Source: JALUUH01 sp964636675 (lineage in GTDB: Bacteria; Pseudomonadota; Gammaproteobacteria; S012-40). From it: 11,068 bases of DNA. The translations under genes were made by a program, and so were the position numbers. The notes beneath the pieces were generated by a model. That model was not told where the DNA came from. It was given only the letters and a program-made list of their open reading frames with translations, and searched no databases. Where the stretch lies: NCBI GenBank assembly GCA_964636675.1, contig CAZWUO010000126.1, positions 1 to 11,068 on the forward strand, written 5' to 3'. This document shows positions 1 to 6,447 of this stretch, one piece after another (positions within the stretch are counted from its first letter, which is position 1; each line of letters opens with the position of its first letter).

Positions 1-1
1 C

Positions 2-118
2 ACCCGTAAAAAACGGGTAACTGTCAGATCAAGTCTGAGCTACTACATATTAGCTGGAATCATCGTCTATTGTCTTTGCCTCATCGTGGTTCTAAGCGCA
101 GAGGATGGGTTTCAATAA
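2..118 (+). other. Window-edge open frame, possible 3' end of an upstream gene
   Basis: The frame starting at base 2 is open from the window edge to a TAA at 116-118. It encodes about 38 residues: a basic start (TRKKR), then a hydrophobic stretch (YYILAGIIVYCLCLIVVL) and the end AEDGFQ. This could be the C-terminus of a gene that starts outside the window. Bases 2-18 also form a perfect 6-bp hairpin (ACCCGT, five A, ACGGGT), and 24-38 form a 5-bp one (TCAGA/TCTGA). No family is recognised. Another frame of similar length is also open here, so coding is uncertain. Confidence 0.22.
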
Positions 119-210
119 ATTCTCAAGCCCTTGCATATGTGTTATGCGCAACGACTCAATATCGAAAAAAATGCTGATGAAGATAAAGGGTGCGTCCCCT
201 GATTCTTGTC

Positions 211-473
211 TTAGTTATTGCTGTATACATCGTTTCGGTGGGAAACCTTTACCACCAAAATAATTAACTCCGAATCTTTAATCTCGTAAACAATTCGATA
301 AACACTTTTTTTATTCTATAACGCTCTTGACTTGACAATTTAATACAGTCATCAGCCCGTGGGTTTTCACAGAGTGACTCAATGCAGCTAAGAATGCGTT
401 TAACATCTTTGTTTGGAATATTTCGAAGATCTTTTGTAACCGATTTCTTAAACTTAAGACTATAACTTGCCAT
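211..473 (-). pseudogene. RelE/ParE-family toxin, frameshifted at an A7 tract
   Basis: This is the toxin half of a type II toxin-antitoxin pair; family members are small ribonucleases or gyrase poisons neutralised by the upstream antitoxin. The first 50 or so residues (MASYSLKFKKSV, DLRNIPNKDVKRIL, LSSQERYRI) match the usual RelE/ParE N-terminus. The frame as read then enters unrelated residues and stops at 264-266 after 69 aa. Reading one base back at the A7 tract (T7 on the plus strand, 306-312) restores the expected C-terminal half: SVYRIVYEIKDSEL, then a hydrophobic strand and SHRNDVY, ending at a TAA at 211-213. The restored protein has 87 residues, the usual size. The zero-frame reading at the tract is A AAA AAA, a heptamer on which -1 slippage is possible. 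The gene is therefore a fresh pseudogene, a sequencing error, or expressed by slippage. Its start overlaps the antitoxin end by 14 bp. Confidence 0.8.
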
Positions 474-693
474 GTGATTTCAAATCATCCAGCAATTCCT
501 CGTAAGTCAATAAGCCTTCCTTGTCTCTTTGCTTGAATGAGTTTAGATCCTCTTGATCTTCTCGTAAGGCTATACGGACAGCCTCATTCACTACTTCAGA
601 AACAGATTGATGCATAGTAGCCGCCTTAATTCTCAAGGCTTGATGAATCTCAGGGTCGAAGTAAACCGTTGATTTTTTTGATAAATCGCCCAT
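460..693 (-). CDS. RHH (CopG/ParD-like) antitoxin of the RelE-type toxin
   Basis: This 77-residue protein looks like the antitoxin and autorepressor of the toxin-antitoxin operon. Residues 8-45 fit a ribbon-helix-helix DNA-binding fold: a short beta-strand (STVYFD), then helix 1 (PEIHQALRIKAATMH) and helix 2 (SVSEVVNEAVRIALRED). The acidic C-terminal tail (about 46-77, with TYEELLDDLKSHGKL) is the type of segment that wraps the partner toxin. The ATG has a strong Shine-Dalgarno AAGGAGG nine bases upstream. The stop overlaps the toxin start by 14 bp, so the two are translationally coupled. A regular 8-bp repeat immediately upstream is a likely operator for this protein. The frame is intact although the toxin frame is not. 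Confidence 0.88.
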   Translation of the reverse strand: MGDLSKKSTVYFDPEIHQALRIKAATMHQSVSEVVNEAVRIALREDQEDLNSFKQRDKEGLLTYEELLDDLKSHGKL

Positions 694-702
694 ATTTAGA
701 TA

Positions 703-709
703 CCTCCTT
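703..709 (-). promoter_or_regulatory. Shine-Dalgarno of the antitoxin gene
   Basis: AAGGAGG on the minus strand, nine bases before the ATG at 693. It is a full-strength site and fixes the antitoxin start. A -10-like TAAAAT lies just upstream (plus-strand 715-720) and overlaps the first degenerate octamer of the repeat array. No convincing -35 was identified. Confidence 0.7.
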
Positions 710-718
710 ATTGAATTT

Positions 719-782
719 TAACGCTATAACGTTGTAACGTTGTAACGTTGTAACGTTGTAACGTTGTAACGTTGTAACGTTA
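719..782. repeat. 8-bp tandem repeat array (TAACGTTG), probable RHH operator
   Basis: Six perfect head-to-tail copies of TAACGTTG occupy 727-774. In strict register they are flanked by a degenerate copy on each side: TAACGCTA at 719-726 and the fully palindromic TAACGTTA at 775-782. Every perfect unit carries the palindrome AACGTT. The array sits directly upstream of, and overlaps, the presumed -10 region of the toxin-antitoxin operon. Tandem 8-bp palindromic boxes are the known binding arrangement of MetJ, an RHH repressor that stacks dimers on adjacent boxes. Binding by the RHH antitoxin encoded next door is inference. Octamer arrays of this kind can also change copy number by slippage. Confidence 0.85.
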
Positions 783-1279
783 AACTCAAAATAAACTTTA
801 GCTAACTATTTATGTGTATCTCAGCTAGTAGATTTTTAAATACTAGGATAAGGGAAAGAGTGTCTCGACTTTCCAAATGATTGATTGCTCCATGCTGTAT
901 TTTTTATCGTATTGAAAAGAAAACTGTATACATTATTTATGTTATGCGAAGTCCTTAGAAAGGTAAGACGGTGGATGCATTCCACTTATCCCTCCACCAT
1001 TTTGTGAAAAGCTTAGGTGTAACTGCGTAATTTCAAAACGAATAGTCACTGCTCAGATTACGTTTGATTTGTTCGAGACTCAGGAAAAATAAAACAAGTA
1101 TCGGAGGCAAGCGAAAAAAAGCAGTCTGGGACGATGACTTTTTATTTAAAGTCAATTGCGGAATCTAGGATCATGGGAAAGAATACCTATGAGTTCGTAT
1201 TTCAGTTTGGCTTGCAGCTAGGACAGAGTTGTTTTGCAATCTTACAGAAAGAAAAAATGAACTTTGATAAACTCCCAGT
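783..1279. other. Intergenic region without a convincing gene
   Basis: About 500 bp between the toxin-antitoxin operator and the 3' end of the barrel gene. The only recognisable element is a decayed REP palindrome at 970-998, listed separately. A plus-strand frame at 1134-1292 (52 codons, ATG to TAA) runs into the end of the convergent barrel gene. It has no good ribosome-binding site and no recognisable motif, so it is not called. No clear rho-independent terminator was seen downstream of the barrel gene. Confidence 0.5.
970..998 (+). repeat. Degenerate solitary REP palindrome
   Basis: The sequence opens with GGTGGATGC and closes with CTTATCCCTCCACC, the same arms and orientation as the REP copies at 10067 and 10955. 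The centre has diverged (ATTCCA instead of GCTA) and three bases are inserted in the right arm. It lies about 9 kb from the RAYT gene and looks like an old dispersed copy. Confidence 0.6.
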
Positions 1280-2392
1280 TTACAGTGCGTAAGAGAGGGA
1301 TAAGTTCACCGCCAAGGTGTGAATTTTTTGAGTATTCAAGGAATCTGTTAGCACTTCGATTTTAAACGTATTGGTTTTATAAGCGAGCTTTAATGTGTTT
1401 GTTGTTGTCTCGGTTCCGATGATCAACCATTGACTCTTTGTAACGAGAAACCCTGTATCAAAAAAATAATAATTTTTTAATGCAGTAAACATGATTTGCT
1501 GATTGAGCATCAGTCTATTGATTATGTATTCGCTTTGTAAAATAACACGTGGTGTGAGTTTTTGGGCAAAGCCTTCATTGCTTTCTTTGCCGGTTAATAC
1601 AGGTTCAAAGTTCAGATAACCGTTTAAATCATAGTTCTTGATACTGGAGTCTGCTTGTGCGACGGTTCGTGGGGTGGAATTCCAAAAAAGGTAGCCGAAT
1701 AAATCGTAGACCTTTAATTTGATGGCTAAGTTATCAATCGGTTTTGCTTGTAAGTCTAGATCAAAACTAAAGCCCCAGCCTGTGGGTGGGGTGACTCGGC
1801 GGTCAAAGAGCTCATCTTTGCTATAGTAGTAGTCGACATTCAAATCGAAATCATAATCTTTTTTGTTAATCGCGACGGCATTGCCTTGCAGTATGCCATC
1901 CGTCAGATAATGGGCGCGTAAAATGGATAGGCTGGGAGTTACGGTTAACGTGGGTGTCGGCTTAAATACATAATCAAAAATTATGCCCCAGGCTCTGAAG
2001 TGTTTGATATCCAAAAAAATATCATATTCTTTATTTTCTGATAGTGGGGTTTTATTTTTTAGTTGGTGTAACCATGTTATGGTTTCAGCGGTATATTTCG
2101 CTTGAATATCGAATCGATAAATAATTCCAATAGACTGATTGCCATCTATATATCCCGACTCTGCTCGCACAAAACCTTGGGTTAATGTGCCTGCCTGATA
2201 GGGGGCATCCCATTTTTTATAGACAAATTCTATGGGTAATGCTTGGCTATCAATAAATGTATCTTGTTTAAAATAGAATTTTTTTGCTTCTGCTGAAATA
2301 TTTTGCGCAACGCTTAAGAGCAAAATAATACAGCAATAAGTGGGAATGATTTTGCTAATTGAACTATTTGACCTGTAGTAGGGAAGTACCAT
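1280..2392 (-). CDS. Predicted outer-membrane beta-barrel protein, family unknown
   Basis: From the ATG at 2392 the product has 370 residues. The first 34 look like a Sec signal peptide: a polar N-region with Arg and Lys, a hydrophobic core (CCIILLLSV) and a likely cut after NISA, before EAKKFYF. The rest is rich in aromatic and alternating polar/hydrophobic strands (for example YDFDLNVDYYY, WGFSFDLDLQA, HTLAVNLSLSYAL at the C-terminus), with turns rich in Asn, Asp and Gly and no internal hydrophobic helix. This is the look of an outer-membrane barrel of roughly 12-16 strands. The last residue is Leu rather than the usual Phe or Trp. No family was recognised. An earlier in-frame ATG at 2491 lies inside a hairpin and would put 33 residues before the signal peptide, so 2392 is preferred, although neither start has a clear Shine-Dalgarno. 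It follows the large lipoprotein gene by about 200 bp on the same strand and is probably co-transcribed with it. Confidence 0.6.
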   Translation of the reverse strand: MVLPYYRSNSSISKIIPTYCCIILLLSVAQNISAEAKKFYFKQDTFIDSQALPIEFVYKKWDAPYQAGTLTQGFVRAESGYIDGNQSIGIIYRFDIQAKYTAETITWLHQLKNKTPLSENKEYDIFLDIKHFRAWGIIFDYVFKPTPTLTVTPSLSILRAHYLTDGILQGNAVAINKKDYDFDLNVDYYYSKDELFDRRVTPPTGWGFSFDLDLQAKPIDNLAIKLKVYDLFGYLFWNSTPRTVAQADSSIKNYDLNGYLNFEPVLTGKESNEGFAQKLTPRVILQSEYIINRLMLNQQIMFTALKNYYFFDTGFLVTKSQWLIIGTETTTNTLKLAYKTNTFKIEVLTDSLNTQKIHTLAVNLSLSYAL

Positions 2393-2484
2393 GGTTTGCA
2401 GAGAATGGTTTGCCGATAATGTTTTGCCAATATCAATAACATTGATCGCAGAGGATGCTGTGAAAATGAAATACCACTGCAATA

Positions 2485-2513
2485 GCTGCATTAAGCAAGG
2501 TGCTTAATGCAGC
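2485..2513. repeat. Perfect 13-bp inverted repeat between lipoprotein and barrel genes
   Basis: GCTGCATTAAGCA (2485-2497), loop AGG, then its exact reverse complement (2501-2513). The RNA stem would be strong, but neither strand has a U-tract after it, so it does not look like a classic terminator. It may set relative expression of the two genes through RNA stability or partial termination, or be a dimeric protein site. It covers the upstream candidate ATG (2489-2491) of the barrel gene. Confidence 0.75.
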
Positions 2514-2588
2514 GGTTGATTACAGGTTATTTCAAAAATATTTTCCCTGGGTATTCTCTGCGCCCATTGGGATGAAATAAGTGGTTAC

Positions 2589-5056
2589 TTAAAAACTCTC
2601 TATCGTACCATCGGCATAACGAATAATCGGGCCAAGCTCGGAGCTTTCTATGGTCGCGATTGATTTGCCGTTTGAATTAATGAAGCCATCAAGCAGATTT
2701 TCATTATTTTCATCCATGATGACCTCCATGATGGCACCTGCTTTATTCGCGAAGCGGTAATTATTCGATTCCTCTTTTGAATATTCAAAGAAAAAACCTT
2801 CGCCTTCATAGTCTATCTTCACCCATCTGCGTTCCGCTTGCCTTGAAGAGGTGCTCGTCGACATACCAATGCTAATGCCCACATTTCTATATTGTGGAGA
2901 ACTGTAATCATCTTCATTGGGTACGCGTAACCGCGCATCAAAGCTGGCGCTCACCGAAAATCGTTCAGCATGTTTTTTGGCAAACTCAACGGGGTCGTTA
3001 ACAAAACCCGAAAAAAAGTTATTATTCGTGTATGTCAGCCGTCCTGCAAAATAACTGAGGTCTTCTCCGGGTTGGGAAAACTTGCCGCTAATGGCAATGC
3101 TCTCCACGTTTGGTAAATACTGATCATTAAAATACGGCAATCTGAGTCGTATGTCGGTTTCACCGCGTATGGTGATACGCCGCTCAGTGTCTGCGCTGAT
3201 CGCGACACTTATATCCGCATCCGTCATACTTATGCGGCTGGGTATATAACGTCGCAAAGCGTAATTCCAAGTACGTTGAATCAGCGCGAAATTATCATTG
3301 AGTGAAATGGTGGCTTGTGGTGTTCTTACTTCTAAGTTGATATCTGCATATCCATTTGAACAGGAAAAACAAGCGCTTTTACGCAAACGCAACTCCAGAT
3401 CAATAAACCCAATATCTTCAATGAATGCATTTTCTAAGGTCAAATAGACGCTTCCGCCAAGTGTTTTCTTGGTGACTAAGCCAGTGATTATTAAGTCATC
3501 TGGAAGTATGTTTTGATCATCCATCGCCAAATCATAAACGCCGGTCGGGCTGTTGCTTTCTTCCGCAAAATCCATCATTGCTACAATGATACTGCCTACA
3601 TGGGGATAAACCTGCCTAGCAAGCTCGACATGCTCGCGAAAATCTGCGGTTGCTTCTGCAACATTGATTTCACCGCCAAATCCATTAAGGAGGTTATTGG
3701 TGACTTCGATGGCATTTTCCTCGAGTGTATGCGCAAACGTTCTAATGGCCTTAACTATTTCTTTGCCCGAGCCAATTTCATCGTTTATGAAATCATCTAG
3801 CCACTGTAAGGCTTTGCTGTTAGTTGTTTCAACTTCAACTTCGACTTCAACTATTTTTTCGACTTCGACAATCTTTTCAACTTCGACTATTTTGTCAACC
3901 TCAACTATTGTTTCGACTTCTTTCTCGACTTCAACCTCTANNNNNNNNNNNNNNNNNNNNNNNNNNNNNNNNNNNNNNNNNNNNNNNNNNNNNNNNNNNN
4001 NNNNNNNNNNNNNNNNNNNNNNNNNNNNNNNNNNNNNNNNACTATTTTGTCAACCTCAACTATTGTTTCGACTTCTTTCTCGACTTCAACCTCTACGATA
4101 ATTTTTTCGGGTGGTTTTGCCAGGTCAATGGCAGCATCAAGGCTTGCTAACAAAGCGGACAATGAAATATCTTCATATTTTGCTTCTATAGCCATCAATT
4201 CATCACGGGCGCCTTTTAATAAGGCGGTCATGGAATAGGTGTCCTTGTTTTCGTAGAGTGGCATTTCGCCGTTATTCTGTTGATAAAGCTCGCTAATGCC
4301 TGACAGTGCATCGTTTAGGTTGCTTGCTGCTTGTTCGGCGAAATAACGCATTAAGGCGCTAGATGTTAGCGCAAGCATTAATGATGAATTCTGCTCGGAC
4401 TCAATCGCCGTAATGATTTCTTCTTTGCGGGTGATGTCTAAGGTTTCGGTTTTTCGTAAATTATCGCCGATTTTCAGTAACGAGTAATCTTGCAGCATGT
4501 CTGTAATTTTAGAATTTGCCATCGTAATTGCATTGGTATCGAGGGCAATGGCATTGTTAACTGCTTGGTAAATCGCGTAATCTGCGGCTAAGTGGGAGAA
4601 TACATTCAGATGAATCGTATGTGTTTCATTGGGTTTTAAAAATGGAATAAGGGTTTTTAAGGTAAAACCGGATGTGGGCATAAATGCCGAGGCAGTTTCT
4701 ACAGGTGCTCCATCTGCATCAATACAGCCTTGCGCCGTATCGCATAACATAGTCGATAGCTCATCGGTGACAGCAGTGACTAATAAGGGGGTGAAAATGT
4801 CTTTGGAAAACGCAAGAGAAAATCGACCGTCATTGCTCGTACGCGTCGTTGCCAATACTTCTCCGGTACTACCGTTTTCATTTATTGTGCTCAGCGTAAT
4901 GATGGTATTAGACATCACGCCTTTTACCACTCGTCCGTCGATGTGCGTGAGACTTTCTTCACCTTTACCACATGCGATTAATACTAATGTGGCAAAACCA
5001 AAAAATAATATTTTTGTGAGTTTTGATGGTTGCCAGTGTTGCATTAAGATTTTCAT
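2589..5056 (-). CDS. Large surface-type lipoprotein, one gene split by a scaffold gap
   Basis: The start is the ATG at 5056, six bases after a Shine-Dalgarno AAGGGAG. Residues 1-29 form a lipoprotein signal peptide (basic, then LFFGFATLVLIAC), so Cys29 would be lipidated. Residues about 38-110 resemble a carboxypeptidase-regulatory or Ig-like beta domain (HIDGRVVKGV, SNDGRFSLAF). A mostly helical region follows to about 316, with LKTLIPFLKPNE and HLNVFSHLAADYAI. Residues about 319-358 are a Val/Glu/Lys repeat (units such as VEVEKI), then a short helical segment to about 440. The C-terminal 300 or so residues are beta-rich, with a CFSC pair near 511-514. The 100-N gap lies in the repeat. Both gap edges carry the same 55 bp; removing one copy plus the Ns (155 bp) joins both halves in frame at 770 residues. 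No ATG occurs after the gap until 3578, and coding continues upstream of it. The function is unknown; a cell-surface or outer-membrane-tethered role is inferred. Confidence 0.78.
3827..4110 (-). repeat. Coding 18-bp-type tandem repeat, Val/Glu/Lys stalk
   Basis: Within the lipoprotein gene, short units coding for VEVEK, IVEVEK or IVEVDK recur, roughly every 18 bp, with strongly biased codons (GTC/GTT, GAA, AAA). The stretch is interrupted by the N gap. The same 55 bp occur at 3886-3940 and 4041-4095. Highly charged Val/Glu/Lys repeats often act as extended spacers between domains of exported proteins. The true copy number cannot be read from this assembly. Confidence 0.8.
3941..4040. other. 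Scaffold gap with identical 55-bp flanks (100 N)
   Basis: Exactly 100 N, the conventional placeholder for a gap of unknown size. The 55 bases immediately left and right of it are identical. An exact 55-base overlap of adjacent contigs is what a de Bruijn graph assembly at k=55 leaves at a repeat, so the real distance may be zero with an overlap, or one or more extra repeat units. Confidence 0.9.
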
Positions 5057-5062
5057 CTTATT

Positions 5063-5069
5063 CTCCCTT
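5063..5069 (-). promoter_or_regulatory. Shine-Dalgarno of the lipoprotein gene
   Basis: AAGGGAG on the minus strand, six bases before the ATG at 5056. It selects this start over in-frame ATGs at 5122 and 5080, which would place extra residues before the signal peptide. Farther upstream a minus-strand TATAAT (plus 5208-5213) could be a -10 element, but no well-spaced -35 goes with it. Confidence 0.65.
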
Positions 5070-5245
5070 TTAGTTGTCATCCATTCCGAGTGAAAGAGTA
5101 AGAGGCTGTAAACATCCGTCACTACTGTGTGAGGCTAAGGCGTGGTTGTCTGTGTGCTTGCCTACTGTATCGTTGCCTGTGTAGTTACGGTGTTATAAAA
5201 AACATTTATTATAAAAAATAAATATTTCGTTAAGCGCTTATCCTT

Positions 5246-5345
5246 NNNNNNNNNNNNNNNNNNNNNNNNNNNNNNNNNNNNNNNNNNNNNNNNNNNNNNN
5301 NNNNNNNNNNNNNNNNNNNNNNNNNNNNNNNNNNNNNNNNNNNNN
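5246..5345. other. Scaffold gap of unknown size (100 N)
   Basis: A second 100-N placeholder. Unlike the gap in the lipoprotein gene, its edges share no sequence, so real DNA is probably missing. The left edge (AAGCGCTTATCC) resembles the core of the REP elements elsewhere in the window (CGCTTATCC), so a REP copy could lie in the gap; the resemblance is short and weak. The upstream part of the lipoprotein promoter region and the start of the small plus-strand frame at 5349 may also be hidden here. Confidence 0.9.
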
Positions 5346-5348
5346 TGA

Positions 5349-5459
5349 GAATTTTCTAACGCAGAAGAAATCAAGAACGGTTTAGGCGAGCTTAAAACAG
5401 AACTACAGTCCCATTTTAAGCGAAAAAAGTCAACTGTCTCAGTGAATGAGTATTTTTAA
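5349..5459 (+). other. Possible 3' fragment of a small gene after the gap
   Basis: Right after the gap a plus-strand frame of 36 codons runs to a TAA. Its residue pattern is protein-like: NAEEIKNGLGELKTELQ could form an amphipathic helix, and it is followed by KRKKSTVSVNEYF. The codon just before it, at the gap edge, is TGA, and no ATG is present. It is therefore either a broken gene remnant, or chance if the edge base calls are right. No family is recognised. From here to the methyltransferase stop (about 140 bp) nothing further was seen. Confidence 0.25.
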
Positions 5460-5602
5460 GTTGGCCATAGTGGTGCACATTAAAGTGCGTTTTGCTGGGG
5501 TTGCTTGGCGTAGGGCAATTTTATTTTGTCTCGCTAAGTCTCCAAAAAATAATAAAGCTGAGTTGCGTACAGAGAGACAGCGCGTTATTCCAGGGATAAT
5601 AT

Positions 5603-6433
5603 TTAACAAACGCCTTGTGTAAAATTAACATCAACCTCTAACCACAGGCCTTGCTCATTCATCAGTTTTTCAAGCTCTGAAAAATGTTCTTTTTTGAAGG
5701 TCTCTAAACGAGGACCTAATTGCGCTACCATGCCACGAAAACCGGCGTTCCAGACTATTTCCCACCATTGCTCAAGATCGACATAATAGCCGAGGGGTTG
5801 TCGTTGGATAGTGACATTGCTCAGTCCGGCATCGTTAAATAATTTGTGCAGTTGCTCAGCTTCCGCCATACGCTTCCAACCGATGGGGTTTTCCGGTACT
5901 TCGATATCGTAGCGACGTAATCGCTCAAATAATAACTGGCTTTGGGGCATAAATGACTCACCACAAAAACCGCTGATCATGACCCGTCCGCCCGGTTTGA
6001 CTTTGCTCGCGATATGTTTTAACAAGGCGACCATGTCTTCAACAAAAAAAAGGCCAAACGAGCACGTCGCTATGTCAAACCGGCGATCATCAAGCTGCAT
6101 GGCAGTCATGTCGTGGACTTGATAATCAATATTGTGCAGGTTTTCTTGTTGTGCTTTTTGGCGTGCTTGATCGAGCATCGCCGAAGAAAAATCAACGGCG
6201 GTGACGCGTCCCTTTTTAAGTTTTTTAGCTAGCGGAATGCTGGTTGCTCCGGTGCCACAGGCGACATCCAACACTTGTTCGTTACCCTGTAAATTGAGCG
6301 CGTTTGCCATGAACTCCCCGGCCGTGTGAAAAAACCGTGCGCTATTTTTTCCATATTCATCGGCAACGGTGTCGAAGGTGTTGCGGATGGCTTCTTTGCT
6401 TCTTTGTTCGTTAGTGATATCTTTACCGGTCAT
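5603..6433 (-). CDS. Class I SAM-dependent methyltransferase (UbiE-like type)
   Basis: The product has 276 residues and transfers a methyl group from S-adenosylmethionine to an unknown acceptor. Motif I is VLDVACGTG (54-62) and the acidic residue binding the ribose follows in VTAVDFS (Asp81). A motif IV-like segment (RRFDIATCSFGLFFVED) and a post-motif VKPGGRVMISGF are also present, so the Rossmann core is complete. The C-terminal third (ENPIGWKRMAEAEQLHKLF onward) is the variable, substrate-recognising part. The ATG at 6433 is chosen because GGAAGGAG lies seven bases upstream; an earlier in-frame ATG at 6463 lies inside the preceding gene. It starts 14 bp after the propeller gene ends, so the two form an operon. 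Similarity to UbiE/COQ5 methyltransferases is at superfamily level, and a ubiquinone role is not implied. Confidence 0.88.
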   Translation of the reverse strand: MTGKDITNEQRSKEAIRNTFDTVADEYGKNSARFFHTAGEFMANALNLQGNEQVLDVACGTGATSIPLAKKLKKGRVTAVDFSSAMLDQARQKAQQENLHNIDYQVHDMTAMQLDDRRFDIATCSFGLFFVEDMVALLKHIASKVKPGGRVMISGFCGESFMPQSQLLFERLRRYDIEVPENPIGWKRMAEAEQLHKLFNDAGLSNVTIQRQPLGYYVDLEQWWEIVWNAGFRGMVAQLGPRLETFKKEHFSELEKLMNEQGLWLEVDVNFTQGVC

Positions 6434-6447
6434 CGAGAGTCTCCTTC

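Noticed and set aside
184..205. GGGTGCGTCCCC next to the toxin end as a mobile-element end
   Set aside because: It is a short near-palindrome with no partner repeat elsewhere in the window, so no element can be delimited.
719..782. Plasmid iterons or replication origin
   Set aside because: The 8-bp units are shorter than usual iterons and no replication initiator gene is nearby; the adjacent RHH gene explains them better.
1134..1292. A 52-codon plus-strand frame
   Set aside because: Weak ribosome-binding site, no recognisable motif, and its end overlaps the convergent barrel gene; chance is likely.
2393..2491. The earlier ATG at 2491 as barrel start
   Set aside because: It lies within the 13-bp inverted repeat, has no Shine-Dalgarno, and would put the signal peptide 33 residues inside the protein.
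2589..3578. A separate 329-residue protein starting at the ATG pair at 3576-3578
   Set aside because: The frame stays open upstream to the gap, encodes the same Val/Glu/Lys repeat, and joins the lipoprotein in frame when the 55-bp overlap is collapsed. It is the C-terminal part of that protein.
3513..4238. Several plus-strand open frames across the lipoprotein repeat
   Set aside because: They translate the antisense of the repeat into low-complexity Ser/Thr or Phe/Gln/Leu strings, partly through Ns, and lie opposite a well-supported gene.
5162..5374. Minus-strand frame running through the 5246-5345 gap
   Set aside because: About half of it is Ns, and the rest is AT-rich promoter sequence upstream of the lipoprotein.
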